64,000 nt of DNA from Eriocheir sinensis (GCF_024679095.1 NC_066516.1:19482044-19546043), one strand, 5' to 3'; shown: positions 39,640 through 51,741, numbered from the stretch's first letter. Translations and numbers: made by a program. Notes: generated by a model not told the origin, from the letters alone.

Positions 39640-40740
39640 ACCCCGACCTCTCCTCCTTCTCAAATTCAGAAAGACGTCATTAAATCTCCAACCAACCCTA
39701 TTTTTCCTGCGACTCCTTTTTTCTACATCTACTTTTACTACTTCTTTTACTTCTTCCTAACCTTCCTACCTTATCCTTATCCGTCTCTATATTCGACTTG
39801 CCTTACTCCTTTTCTACACCCTATTCTACTCCTATTACTCCTTTTTATTTTACTTCCTTCCCCCCCACCCCCACCGACTTCTTTCTCCACCTTCTTACTC
39901 CTACTTCATTTTCATCACCCTCTCTCTTCCACTTGCCTTACTCCTCTTCTAAACATCTGTCCACTCGACACAACCACACCCAGACGAGCCTTCACCCTCA
40001 CATCCTTCCTTACGATCTCTTATGACGCACACCTCTTCATCTCGTCTTCATCCTATAGTCTTAACGATCATTGCCACCTCACCTACTCATCTCATGCGTT
40101 GTACCCCCCTACACCCCGTCTCAAAGTCCCATCCACCTACAAACCACTCTTTCATTTCATCTTCCTGACTCTAATAACGTTTCTCACTTCTCTTCCTTTA
40201 TCTACAAGCACTCTGACTCCTCCTGATCACGTTTCCTTATCTCCACACCCATCTGTCTGCCTCACCTTCATCAGCAACAACCAACAACCACCACCATCAG
40301 TCATGTTAAGCTAGTCACCCCTACTCTCCCCTATTCTTCGCACAGACTCTCTCACGCCAATTTCCACCTAATCCTATATTCCTTCCTTTGCCCTATTTTT
40401 CGACAAGCACCCCTGTTCATTCTTCCCCTCCGCCAGTCGACATAGGTACTCCCCTACTCATTCATACGCGCTACTCCACAAACACACACTCCTTCCTCCT
40501 TCCTCACTACCATCTTCCCCACTCTTCCTTCATTCCCTTCACTTTTCCTGATGCACACACTCATCACTCCCCTTATTCCTTTCTTCCCATAACTCCCCTT
40601 CTTTTCCATTCACTTATCGACATACTCACTCCTTCCTCCCAACTCCACCTTCTTTCTCTCTAACATCCACCACACATACGCCCTCACTCCTTTCTTCACA
40701 TCATTCCCCAATTTTCCAGACTCGCTTGACGGCATATTCA
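39640..40740. repeat. Pyrimidine-rich domain with ACTCC-type words
   Basis: The plus strand is largely C/T with A. ACTCCTTCCTCC, CGACAT and ACTTGCCTTACTCC variants recur irregularly and grade into the ordered repeat to the right. Confidence 0.5.
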
Positions 40741-41010
40741 CTCCTTCCTACTGACTCCGCCTTCCTCCTCTCCGCATCTCAACACTCACGCACTCCTTTC
40801 CCATTTCCACCACTCGTTCACTTCTCAGGCAGATCAGCATACCCACGCCTTCCTCCCCACTCCGCCTTCCTCCTCTCCGCATCTCAACACTCACGCACTC
40901 CTTTCCCCTTTCCGCCACTCGTCCACTTCTCAGGCAGATCAGCATACCCACTCCTTCCTCCCCACTCCGCCTTCCTACTCTCCGCCACTCACTACTCTCC
41001 CGTTCCCGCC
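40741..41010. repeat. 105-bp tandem repeat, about 2.3 units
   Basis: TCCGCCTTCCT occurs at 40756, 40861 and 40966, exactly 105 bp apart. The first two units are almost identical over their length, including CAGGCAGATCAGCATACCCA. Because 105 is a multiple of three, one frame stays open and reads as a 35-residue repeat, which is not evidence of coding. Confidence 0.93.
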
Positions 41011-41045
41011 CCCTTCCCTGACCCACTTATCGACATTCCGTCATC

Positions 41046-42010
41046 CGAGGCACTAGAAGCAGAGGATGTCACAATTTATCCGTTAATGACGCACCTCGTT
41101 AGCGGATGAACTATTGAATGCGGCGAGGGCTTTAAATCTGCTCCTTCACGCCTCCGAAGAATCCTAAGAGCAGGGAGGAACGAGTAGGCTTTGATAAGAG
41201 GTTCATCCGGAGATTCACTACGTGCCAGTTTCACGGTTCGGCGCCGCGGGTTTGTAAGCTCCCTAACCCAATGCTTGAGACTACGATAAGTGTTTGTATT
41301 ATATTTGGAGTCCATACGGAAGCTAAGAAATTTGAGGAGACTATACAAGAATTATTTTTTGTCTCGGGTATATAAATATTAGGGAAAGTTAAGTTTGGTT
41401 TTGAGGTTACGATGACACGGTTGGACTGTGGATACGTGGCTGATTATTTTTTTTCCTTTTTTTTTCAAGGGAGAGGCAAGGATTTCGTGCGCTACCGATA
41501 ACGTAAAAAGGTACACAACCTCTAGAGACGCAGCGATATATATTTGTTTTTTTCATTTATTTATCTATTCTTAGGGATTAGGAAGGTGATCGGAGCTAAT
41601 GGAAAAAGAATCCCCTTAATATTTTTATGTTCAGAGAATACAGTTTTCAAAATCTAAAATTCCTTCTGTTGGTTCCCGAGCTGCCTTGATGCCTGGTAAT
41701 TACGTATCTCGACTATATTATTAGGTAAACAGATCGCATGCAAAAGTTGGCAAATGGTAAGCGTAGCAATGAAATCAATATAAATAAAGCTCACAAAGTA
41801 TGACTTGTATATCTTGATTGAGAAAGTCGGTGATAAACTCAGGCAGATAAAAGTGAACATTATCAGTACGGGTTTCTGTTTACGATTCTAACGCTGATGC
41901 ACTTTTGAGTAGGTCCTCCCAACACGACCTGACAACATTCAACACTCGACAAGTTTTCCACCGCGTCCTTTGAACTCAATAACATGCTTCCAGGTTTGCT
42001 AACACTGTCT
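41046..42010. other. Unique-looking sequence, no gene seen
   Basis: Ordinary composition. Frames of up to 90 codons (41076-41348 minus, 41654-41860 minus) show no recognised motif. Confidence 0.4.
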
Positions 42011-42083
42011 TCTGTGTCTCTGTGTGTGTGGGGAGGGGGGGCAGGGGGGGGGGCGTGTGTGTGCTGTGTGTGTGTGTGTGTGT
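42011..42083. repeat. GT and poly-G tract
   Basis: GT units with two G-runs (42032-42050) between them. 42084-42920 has no recognised feature apart from C-rich patches and a degenerate ATAAACACAAC repeat at about 42130-42192. Confidence 0.85.
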
Positions 42084-42919
42084 CTAAGTAAGTAAGTATA
42101 TCAAAATAAATAGCATGGGACGCATAAATCGCAAACACAACACTATAACTATAAACATAACACACAATCATAAACACAACACGTCATAAACGCCCCGTGA
42201 GAATAACGGCAAAGAATAAAGAGCATGGTCTCAATGCGAGCCAGTAGGCCAATGGGTAATGCCACACAGTCACTGCATATCTCATCCCTTTCACTTTTTC
42301 TCTGCCCCTTCCCTCAGACTTTCTCACTCCCCACTCTCCTCCCTCCATCCCTACCTTTCAATGGGCAGTGACTCTCCTCTCCTCTCCCCACCCCGTCAAA
42401 GCCTTACCACAAGCAGCCCGCCCCGCCAAGCACTGCCCGCCTCCCCACCTTCACTGCAGCAATAACAACGTGTCGCCGTACTTACCTGAAAAGGGAAAAA
42501 AAACGGTAATTAGTACAGGTGATTATGAAGTAGCGCAAATATGTATATGTCAACACACCTTTACATGTATTTAGTGAGCCATGTTTAATGTTGCTTTAAT
42601 TGGGTGAAAGCAGGACAGTGAGAGATAACAGGTGTGCAGTTAAGCGTCCAGTGAATTGGGGATATGTTTTTTTTTCATAGTGCATAAATAATAAAACCAT
42701 AAATAACCACAAAACATCAACCATACTTAACCAAAACAAAGCCTACCAGAAGTCAACCACTCACACAGGTAGCATACACGTCCTACCACACACTCCATAT
42801 TTAAACTAACAAGTTCCAGGAAACGCAACCACGCACAAACACAAACGAGAGGGATAACAAGAGCTCAATCCCTTGCATCCACCCACACCAACACCCACAT
42901 ACACACCATCTAGCCAAAT

Positions 42920-42920
<1 letters not shown>

Positions 42921-42954
<34 letters not shown>
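42921..42954. repeat. (CA)17 microsatellite
   Basis: Uninterrupted CA. 42955-43268 is C-rich then ordinary DNA. Confidence 0.96.
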
Positions 42955-42956
<2 letters not shown>

Positions 42957-43268
42957 GGCGGATATTACGCATGAACACAGCGATAGTGATCAACCCAACT
43001 AACAGCATATGCTTTTCCCTGCTCTACCCACCCCCGTCCATCAGCCACGCCAACCCATCCCACCCCTGCACACCCCGGCCCAGCCTAACCTCGTCCTGTC
43101 CCGGTTCCTCTTGCCTCTCCTCCCACCGCCCTTACCCCAACACCACCACAACCCGCCGCCTCTCACCCATATACACGGTCTGGTGGGCGGCGAAGGTGGT
43201 AAAAAAGAATGCCAGACGAGAACTAGAGGGGGAAAAAATTAGGATGGGAAAGAGGCCACGGGGACGAG

Positions 43269-43410
43269 AGAAAGAGAGAGAGAGAGAGAGAGAGGGGCCT
43301 GTCCGGGTGGGTGAATGAATGAAGGAAGGAAGTGAAGGAGAGAAGGAAGAAAAATTGAAAGGGAGAGAAATGAAAGAGAAATGAGAGAGAGGGAGGGAGA
43401 GAGAGAGAAA
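43269..43410. repeat. (GA)n tract and purine-rich flank
   Basis: GA at 43269-43293, then GGAA and GAGAGA words to 43410. The rest up to 43654 is ordinary apart from a C9 run at 43457-43466. Confidence 0.85.
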
Positions 43411-43654
43411 TTAAGTATATGTGTGCGCGGGTGGAAGGATGCTATCACTTCGTTAACCCCCCCCCCTCCTTAAAAGCCTCTTGTGGTAAAAACGTAGGCT
43501 TTAGTTATATTGGAAGCTGTGTGGTTCACGGGGCTCTCTCCCTCCCGTGGGTTCCTGCACCTGCTGCCATCATAAGGGTTAGGAGATGAGGGAGGAGAGA
43601 AGGGTCCGAGAGAAAGGAGGGAGGGGGTAGGGGGACAGTGTGATGTGTGCGCGT

Positions 43655-43908
<254 letters not shown>

Positions 43909-44130
43909 CAGTTGAATATTAAAGTTCTTTACGTTGGTGAGGAGGAGGGAAGGGAAGGGGTGGAGGAAGAAGAGATGAAAGGAACGAAGATGGGCGTGGT
44001 GCCGAGGGAGGGAGGGGGAAGAAGGGAGGAAGGGAGGGAGAGAGGGAGGGAGAGAGGGAAAGTAGAGCGCGTAGACGTGGAAACAGTGAGAGAAAAAAAA
44101 ATGAGTACATGGAAGCTCCTTGTCTTATGG

Positions 44131-44133
<3 letters not shown>

Positions 44134-44172
<39 letters not shown>
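44134..44172. repeat. (GT)19 microsatellite
   Basis: Uninterrupted GT. 44173-44420 is AT-rich with no recognised feature. Confidence 0.97.
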
Positions 44173-44174
<2 letters not shown>

Positions 44175-44419
44175 GCGTGTGGGAAAAATCGCCAAACTAG
44201 ATTTATTTCCACGCAAGATATAATTAATAATACAACAAAAAGATAACGTTGTTCCATCTGATTATTTTAATACGCCTTTTAGTTAGTAATTTTACCGAGT
44301 TATAAACATTTAATCGTATACCTGTTACCTCATCTCGACTCTGGGCACACACCTGAGAACGTACCTGTGTCGCTTAATTTTATGCTCAGGTATAAAGCAT
44401 GGGAAACTACTCGGATGGA

Positions 44420-44790
44420 TGCGATGTGAGGGAGCGCAAAGGAAAAACAAGAAGGAGAAAGAGGATAAGAGAGAAGAGGGGAAAGAAGTGAAGGAGGAAG
44501 TTGTGTGGACGTGAGGGAACGCTAGAGAGGAGGAAGGAGACAGAGGATGCAAAATGAGGTGAAAGGAGAGAAGGAGGGAGTTGTGTGGAGGTGAGGGAGC
44601 GCTAGGAAGAAGGCAAAGGAGCAAAAGGATAAAAATGAAAAAGGGAAAATAGGGAAGGAGGGAGTTGTGTGGTGAGGAAACGCTAGGGAGAAGGTAAAGG
44701 AGCAAAAGGATAAAAATGAAAAGGGTAAAGGAGGGGAGGAAGGAGGTATGTGGAGGTGAGGGACCGTGGGGGAGAAGGTAAAGGAGCAAA
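44420..44790. repeat. 80-84-bp purine minisatellite, left part
   Basis: Units contain GGAGGGAGTTGTGTGGAGGT, GAGGGA(G/C)CG, TAGG(G/A)AGAAGG and AAAGGAGCAAAAGGATAAAA. Adjacent units measure about 84 and 81 bp. The array stops at GGAGCAAA, where the SINE begins, and resumes at 45156. Confidence 0.9.
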
Positions 44791-45155
44791 CACGGGTAGG
44801 CGGTGGCTGAATGGATAGCAAGACGGCCCCGCGTTCAGGAGGACGCGAGTTCAATCTCCGACCGGTGCCACCAAGCTGGGATTTTTTAGCCGCCGCCGAG
44901 TGGCTTAAAACTACCCATATGCTGTCCAGAAGACCACCGATCAACCCGGACTCTAGATTCTAGGATAAAAGATGAGCTCCGGGAGGGCAGCATGAGCCAA
45001 TGCAAGATGGGGCCATTATAAACACTCGCCTGCGCCAGAACGGGCTGGGCCGATCATCAGGACCCACCGGGAAGAAGCCTTGGACCGACCATCAGGATCC
45101 ACCGGGAAGAAGCCTACCGGCGCAATACCCCACGACATAAAAAAAATAATAAAAA
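44791..45155 (+). mobile_element. tRNA-derived SINE
   Basis: The 5' head is tRNA-like: an A-box-like TGGCTGAATGG at 44804-44814, a B-box-like GAGTTCAATCTCC at 44847-44859, and GGTGCCACCA at about 44864-44873. These spacings suit an internal RNA polymerase III promoter. A tRNA-unrelated body of about 250 bp follows. It includes a 35-bp internal direct repeat (the block CATCAGGAYCCACCGGGAAG recurs at about 45055 and 45090) and an A-rich tail from 45138. The B-box departs from consensus in its last position, so this copy may be inactive. The tRNA parent is not certain. Similar SINEs are known in decapods. Confidence 0.82.
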
Positions 45156-45352
45156 GGATAAAAAAAAGGGGAAAGGAGGGAAGGAAGGAGATATGTGGAG
45201 GTGAGGGACCGTTAGGGAGAAGTGGGAGGAAGCAAAGGATAAAAAAAGATGTGAAAGGATTCCGGGAAGGAGGGAGCTGTGTGAAGGTGAGGCAGCGTCA
45301 GGGAGAAGGGAAGGAGCAGAAGATAAAAATGAGGTGAAAGGAGGGAAGAAGG
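45156..45352. repeat. 80-bp purine minisatellite, right part
   Basis: Resumes with AGGATAAAAAAAGGGG, the sequence that follows GGAGCAAA in uninterrupted units, then GTGGAGGTGAGGGACCGTTA and two further diverged units to about 45352. Confidence 0.88.
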
Positions 45353-45620
45353 AAGGTAGTGGTTGGTGGAGTGAGATGGATGAGAACTTAGCCAGACCCA
45401 CACACAAGACCACAGAACTCTCCGTCTCTCAGATATCTGCGTTGTGAGTGTTTCCGGGAGGCAGAAGATAAAGATGAAAAGTGGGAGAGAAGGGAAAGAG
45501 GAAGTTAGTGGATGGTGGAGGATGATGGATGAGAGTTTAGCCAGACCCACACGAGCAGACAGAACTCTCCGTCTCTCAGGTATTCCCGTTTCAAAGTGTT
45601 TCAGGAGGATATCAAAGAGG
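45353..45620. repeat. 149-bp tandem duplication
   Basis: TTAGCCAGACCCACAC occurs at 45388 and 45537. Both units share AGAACTCTCCGTCTCTCAG, a GTTTC(C/A)GGAGG-type block and GATGGATGAGA. A few small indels separate the copies. Confidence 0.9.
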
Positions 45621-45679
45621 GTTCAACACCTCTCTTGAACCAGCACGGTCAGAGGTGACATATGTCGCAAGAAATATAC

Positions 45680-46040
45680 CAGGCATTATTAAAAATTAAC
45701 ATTATTTTTTTACCCGAATCTAATAATGTCAAGTGATGATGATTTTTCGTCCAAAAGACACTAAAATATGATATTACATTTAATCATTATTGTGTTATGA
45801 AACCAAGTGAATTATCATGTTAGTGTTGATGATTTATTGCGGTGTAAAAAAATAAGCGAGTATGATGTAAAGCGCTCATAATTTTTCGTGTCGGATAATC
45901 CAGTGAATATAATGTTAAGTGATAATAAGTTCTTGAATATAATGTCGTGCTGATTATTTTTTGGTCGTAAGGCTAAACGAATATTCTAATGGTAGTGTTA
46001 ATGATTTATTGACTCAAAACACACGTGGATACCATATTGT
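45680..46040. repeat. Degenerate AT-rich tandem repeat, about 60 bp
   Basis: Variants of GAATATAATGTTAAGTGATG followed by ATTTTTCGT and a GTGTTGATGATTTATTG block recur irregularly. Diverged, and boundaries are soft. 46041-46620 is ordinary sequence. Confidence 0.4.
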
Positions 46041-46623
46041 GAGGTGTCTCTGATCGTTCCTTGTATCTTTAAATCCACATCAATTTTTCTTTTAAAAGTT
46101 AGGGAGGCAGGACAAGGGCTAAACAAAATATGTACGGAAAAGCTCCCTAACACGTTCTTCTCACAACTTAAAATCGGAAAATATAGGAAAGTTTGTTTTG
46201 ATACAATTCCAAACATCACTTTAATATTCTTTCGTCACGGTAAAAGAAACAGACCTATAAAAAAAATATAGAAAAGGGAGACATGCAAAACGCTGTCCCC
46301 AAACTAGAACAGAAAAATAAAATAATAAATAGTTTTAATTTAATTTCAGAAGAGTCTTGATCCTCCCCTCCATTAAGTGTCGACAGTTTCTTGCATCATG
46401 AAACCAACCACTCACGTCACTTCTTTTTCTCCCGTCTCATACTAACAAAAGCCCTCAAGGACACTCAGACATTTTCTTTCCAAACACCAATCAACTTTCC
46501 TCGTCCCTCAAAAGTACCTTAATTGAGTGTGTTCTGAAGTGACTGCAAGGGGGCGGCTCGAGCAGGTGAGGCTGATGGCTGGCTCGCTACACCTGGGCTC
46601 CTTAATTAACGTTTGTAGTTACC

Positions 46624-46735
46624 TGGGCAGCACCACCAAAACCACCACCACCACAACCAGCATCAACACCACCACCACTATCACCACCACCAAAATTTCC
46701 TACATCACTACCACCACCACTATAACAAACAGCAG
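46624..46735. repeat. (ACC)n trinucleotide tract
   Basis: CCACCA units with ACT and ATC interruptions. Confidence 0.88.
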
Positions 46736-46862
46736 AAAAAGTAGAGGAGGAGTAAAATGATAAAAACATGAAACTCCACGGTACCATTTTATCTTATTTA
46801 ACTTGCTATGCCCATACTTCATTATACTTTCTTGTGTCCTCCCTCGGGATTGAAGGAGACTT

Positions 46863-46877
46863 GTGCGTGTGCGTGTG

Positions 46878-46943
<66 letters not shown>
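46863..46943. repeat. (GT)n microsatellite
   Basis: About 81 bp of GT with two GC interruptions and one GCAT near its left end. Confidence 0.97.
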
Positions 46944-47087
46944 GCAGTGGCTTTGTTTTCTCTGGTTCTGATGATCTGTGTTTTTCTCTCCCTCCATTAT
47001 TCCAGCTAGAGCACATATCAGACGTCGCTCTTTGCTGTCTCGAAGGGGAAAGAGGAGGAAGGATAGTGTGGAGGGAGCAAGAAGGGC

Positions 47088-47129
47088 AGGAGGAGGAGGA
47101 GGAGGAGGAGGAGGAGGAGGAGGAGGAGA
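47088..47129. repeat. (GGA)n microsatellite
   Basis: About 14 GGA units, entering a purine-rich domain to the right. Confidence 0.95.
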
Positions 47130-47449
47130 CAGGTGAATGATGTAAGATGAAGGAGAATAAAGGGGAGGGAGGTTAGCGGGAGATGATAGGAACGTGGGAG
47201 AGAGAAGACTGAAAGAGGTGGAAGGTTAATAGAAAAAAACACGAGATGAATGATGAAAAAGACTCGAAAAATTGACAAGGCGAGAGGAAAAGGGATGAAG
47301 ATATTGGACAAAACTTGAAGGCGAAAAGAAAAGAAGGATCATAACAAGACGAGAGAGAGAGAGAGTGACAGATATAGCGCGGAGAAAGAGTGGGCGGGTG
47401 AAGGGAGTGGAAAATTAGAGGAAGGTTGTAGTAGGACAGCATGGGATGA

Positions 47450-49070
47450 AATTAGTGAAGGGATAAGCTGGGTAGACAGGGAAGGTAAGGAAAGATGAGG
47501 TTTATGAGGAGGAAACATGATGGCGTGTGGTGGAGGAGGATGGGATGAAAGAGAGGGAAGGGAAGATGAGGGGGGTGGAGAAAGAAGAGAGAGGAAACGT
47601 CGCGAAGGAGAGAGGAAAGATAGGAAAGTGGTGATGAAGAGAAGAAAGCAAAAAGAAATGAGAAAAAGAAGTGGATGTGAGAGAAAATAAGGACTGAATA
47701 ATAGGGAGGAAAAGGGAAAACAGAAAAATGAAGCGGATAAAGATAGGAAGGAAAAAAAAAAAGAGAGGAATTATCGAGGAGAGAGGAAACACAGAAAAGG
47801 AAAGTGGTGATGAAGAGAAAATAGCAAAAATAAATGAGGAATAGAAGTGGATGTGAGAGAAAATAAGGACTGAAAAGGAGGGAAAAGGGAAAAGACTGAT
47901 AAAGCGGACAGAAATTAGAAAAAGAAAAAAAGGTAACAGGGAAAGGAGGGATGATGGGAAGGTAGAGGAGGGGAAAGAGAGAGGGAGGAGGCACACCTTC
48001 ACCTCACCTGCCACATTTTCATCACGTGGCAGGTTATCAAGGTAATATTCAGATTGGCGATTCAAATTGATAACCGAATTCAATTTCCAAGTAAATTAGA
48101 TTTTTCCTTTATATTATTATTCTGCACGATGTCTCAAGAGAAAAGACGGGATAAAAAGAGTGGAAAACAGGGAGGAAGCGTGGGCGAGAGAAAATGGGAA
48201 TATGGAAGAAGGAAAGAAAGGTAGACAGTGAGACAAAAAGAATGGAAAACGTGGATGAGAGAGAATGGGAATAGGGAAGATGGAGAAGAAGGGCAGATAG
48301 CGAGACAGCAGGAAGGAAGGGGAAGGAGAGAAGGAGAGGAGAAATCGGGTTGATAAGAAATGTATTGGTAGATAGGACGACAGCAGGAAGGAAGAGAAGT
48401 AAAAAGGGAACATGCAGCTGATAAGTAGGGTGGGTGGAGAGGGAGTCAGATAGGGAGTCAGATAGGGAAGGCAAGAAGAGAGGAAGAAAAACAAAAGGAA
48501 CATCTGACAACTAAGAAACAAATAGAAAAAGAGAAGAAGGAAAAACATAACAAGAACGAAGGAAGAAAAACAGATAGAAGGAACGTCCGATAAATAAGAA
48601 AGAGATACAAGAAGACAAGAAGGGTAGAAGAAAAACAAATAGAAGAAGTATCCGACATATAATAAACAGATAAAGAGGTAGAGAGGTAGGGAGAAAAGGT
48701 GGAAGAAGAGGAATACGTGATAGGTAGATGGCGAGGGGGGAAAAAGGTCGAACTAATAAGAAGAAACATTAGGTAAGTCGAGCGAGAGGTAAGAAGATGA
48801 GAGGAGGAGGAAGGGAGTGATGGATGAAAAGGAAGAAGTGTAAGGTAGATAGAGAGGGAGGTAAAACGGGAGTAATAATAATAAGAAACGTTAGATAAAC
48901 ATTGCAGAAGGTAAGAAGACAAGAGGAGGAGGAAGGGAGCATTAGAAGAAGAAATCGAAGTGTTGGTTAGATAGAGAAGTAAAAAGAGAGTACCAATAAT
49001 AGGAAACGTGATAAGTAGAGCTGAAGGTAAGAAGGCAGGAGGAGGAGGAGGAGGAGGAGGAAGGCAGCAT
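47450..49070. repeat. Polypurine field of diverged tandem repeats
   Basis: A 176-bp period is clear at 47560-47900 (AAAGTGGTGATGAAGAGAA at 47625 and 47801, each followed by AGTGGATGTGAGAGAAAATA). From 48130 units of roughly 100-135 bp recur with GAGAATGGGAATA, CGAGACAGCAGGAAGGAA, GATAAGTAG-type and AGAAACGTTAG(A)TAA-type blocks. A GGA tract is at 49038-49062. Exception: 47995-48120 is non-purine unique DNA. The 130-190-codon minus-strand frames are Ser/Phe/Leu/Pro low complexity. Confidence 0.75.
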
Positions 49071-49464
49071 CAGGTGGGCGAGCAAGAACGTGAGTCGATC
49101 TTCTTAGGTAACATAATGACATAGGCTTATTGGCTACCCACTCTCCATCCGTCCATTATTCAAGAAGCCTCACCAGATTTACTTTCTCCCCCACTCGATA
49201 TAATTAATTCCTCAGACACAAAAAGGAAAGAAGACATACAGAGGACAAAGAGAGATTAAGAAAATAGGTGGAAAAAGAGAAGCTACACGCCACGCCCATA
49301 AAAAAAATTGGTAGGTTCTTTATTATTTTCTTCCTTTTATTTGATTTTGCAGTGATTTTTTTAGCCACTTTTTTTCTCATCGTGTCAGTACTGAGAGTCG
49401 ATATGGAGAGGGGAAAAGGGAAGGATATTGTACATTTTTATTGATACAGCGTTGCGTAATAATC

Positions 49465-49466
<2 letters not shown>

Positions 49467-49553
<87 letters not shown>
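49467..49553. repeat. (GA)23-(CA)20 compound microsatellite
   Basis: Pure GA (49467-49512) changes directly to pure CA (49513-49553). 49071-49466 has no recognised feature. Confidence 0.97.
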
Positions 49554-49555
<2 letters not shown>

Positions 49556-49759
49556 CCACTCCCCTACCCCCCACTACTCCATCCCCCATACACACATAGC
49601 TAGTTTCTCTTGACATGGGCAGGAGCGGCGGCAAGGTGACTCTTACACTCTGCTATTCAATTTCCCTGGTAATGGAATAACCCGCTAGGTGGCAGCTCGG
49701 GCGCCTCCATCTCCTACATTACCAAATCCTTAAATCTCATAACTTTACAGCCCGAGGTT

Positions 49760-50770
49760 ACAGGTATTGGAGAGGAAGAAGGGAGGGAGAGAGAGAAGGA
49801 GGAAGATAAGAAGGAGAATGAGAGGAGAGATGGCTAAGGAGAGGAAGAGAAAGAAAGAGTGAAGGGAAGGGGGGGAGGGGAATGGAAGGAGAGGGTAGGG
49901 AACTGAAAGGAAGGGAAGGAAAGGGAAGGGAAGGGAAGAAGAGAAAACTGAAGTGAAGGAAATGAGAGGGAAGGATGAGGATGCAAAATGAGAATCAGAA
50001 TGAGACAAAGAGGGAGGGTTAAGATAAGAGAAAAGATAATGAGTGACAGTGAAGGATGGAAAATAGGAGAAGGGATGCTGTGACTGAACACCATGTAAAT
50101 GAGCATGCAAGAAATATAAATAAAAATAGATTGAAATAGCTGAATGGTACGAAGGAGATAGGGATGGAAGGCGGCAAGACAGAGAAGGGAGAGAAATGCA
50201 AGGAAATATTTCAGGAAAGTTGGCGAGGCAAAAGTATGAAGCAAGGAAGGAGCAAAGAGAGGAGGAGGAGAGGAGGAATAAAGGAAAGAAGGCAGGGAGT
50301 AAGAGAGATAGACAGGTGAGTTAGGGCAAGGTAGGAGGGAAGGAGATAGGGGAGGTAGGGAGGGATTATGTCATTTTGGCGAGATGAGGAAGGAAGGGAG
50401 GGAGAGAGAGAGGGAGAGAGGGAGGGAGGGAAAGAGGAGTAGTGATTGGTAAGAGGAGAGGAAAAGGTGGAGGAAGGAAGGAAGGAATATAATGAGAGGG
50501 AGAAAAGAAAGGAGGGTAACTGAAAGGGGAGATGAATAAATAAGAGTAAGAGAAAAGGAGAGGTAGTGGAAGGAAGAGGAGGAAGGGAAATGGAGGAGGG
50601 AGTAAGTAAATGAGTGTTAGAGGGAGAGAGTTACAGACGGAGGGAGGAGGAAGAAGGAAGGGCATATGAAGGTGTGTGAAAGGAGAGGGAACAGGAGTGA
50701 AGCAAAGCATGAAAAAGAGATGAAGGGAAGTCCTAATGAATGGAGGAAGAGGCAGGAAACTCGTGTGAAG
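49760..50770. repeat. Polypurine domain, GGAAGG/GGGAGA words
   Basis: The plus strand is largely A/G except about 50040-50240. Includes AAGGG runs (49910-49940) and GGGAGAGAG blocks (50395-50430). No gene. Confidence 0.65.
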
Positions 50771-50773
50771 GAG

Positions 50774-50880
50774 GAGGAGGAGGAGGAGGAGGAGAAAGAA
50801 GAAGAAGAAGAAGAAGAAGAAGAAGAAGAAGAAGAAGAAGAAGAAGAAGAAGAAGAAGAGGAGGAGGAGGAGGAGGAGGA
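50774..50880. repeat. Mirror-ordered (GGA)-(GAA)-(GGA) tract
   Basis: GGA at about 50774-50795, GAA at 50798-50858, then GGA at 50859-50880. The order is symmetric, all purines on one strand. 50881-51190 stays purine-rich. Confidence 0.96.
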
Positions 50881-51192
50881 TTCAGCAAGGACAAAGGATA
50901 AAGGAGGAGAATCAAAGTAAGAAAAATGAATGAGAGATAATGTTTTTGCACGAATGTTTAAGAGAAGTCGAGGAGGCAAGTAATAAGAGCTAAATGAGGA
51001 AACGGAGAAGGAGAAAAAAATGAGTAAAAAAGAACACGAAGAAAAAAAAAGAAACGATGAGGGAGACGAATAAAAAAATACATGGAGAAAGGTGAGGGAT
51101 GGGAAAGGGAACGGATAAAAAAAGTAAATGAAGGAGACACAGATGTAATTAGAAAGGTAAAGAGAGGAAGAAGTGTGATAAAGAAAGATGGT

Positions 51193-51413
51193 TAACCCGG
51201 TACCGGCGGGGTTCATGTTTCTTAAAGGCCCCTCTAAGCGAAAAGAGAGAAAATATCATCACTCAACGCAAACCATTTCATAATATATATCAACGCATTT
51301 GTGATCAGTTTATGCATCATCTAATTTTTGGGGTTTATAACACGGCAAAAATTTGGTCTGTCGCTGGTACACGGTAAAGCAACAAATTTGGCCCGTCGCT
51401 GGTACCGGGTTAA
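51193..51413. mobile_element. piggyBac-type MITE, 213 bp between TTAA sites
   Basis: TTAA (51193-51196) precedes CCCGGTACCGGCG and TTAA (51410-51413) follows CGCTGGTACCGGG. The ends are 13-bp inverted repeats with one mismatch, and TTAA on both sides is the target duplication expected of the piggyBac superfamily, whose ends start with CC(C/Y). The right end carries a direct duplication: AATTTGGTCTGTCGCTGGTA (from about 51349) resembles AATTTGGCCCGTCGCTGGTA (from about 51384). No coding capacity. A 62-bp internal fragment of the same family is at 6313-6374. Confidence 0.85.
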
Positions 51414-51741
51414 ACAGACGAGGAGGTGAAAGGATAAAGTTGAACAATGGCAAAAAAAAAAGGTTGCAGATACACAGCGAGAAGGAGAAAGAAAGCAGAA
51501 TGAAATAGAAGTAAAGAAACCCGGACACGACAGCATTTTGACACATGGGAGTGAAACGCGAGCAAGGCTTGACAGACACGGGTGGAAGGTCAAGTGTGTG
51601 GAAACGAGTTGCTTGAGGGATGCATGTGGAGTTAAGTGGAGAAATGGAATATCAAATGTGGCAGTCCCTCCTCGTCCTCCTCCAACTCTTCCTCCTCTTT
51701 CTCCTCCTCCTCTTCCCCATTTCACCTTTCTAACGCTATCT

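Noticed and set aside
44797..44873. Possible functional tRNA gene
   Set aside because: Acceptor and T-arm pairing is poor, the B-box is imperfect, and the sequence continues into a SINE body with an A-rich tail.
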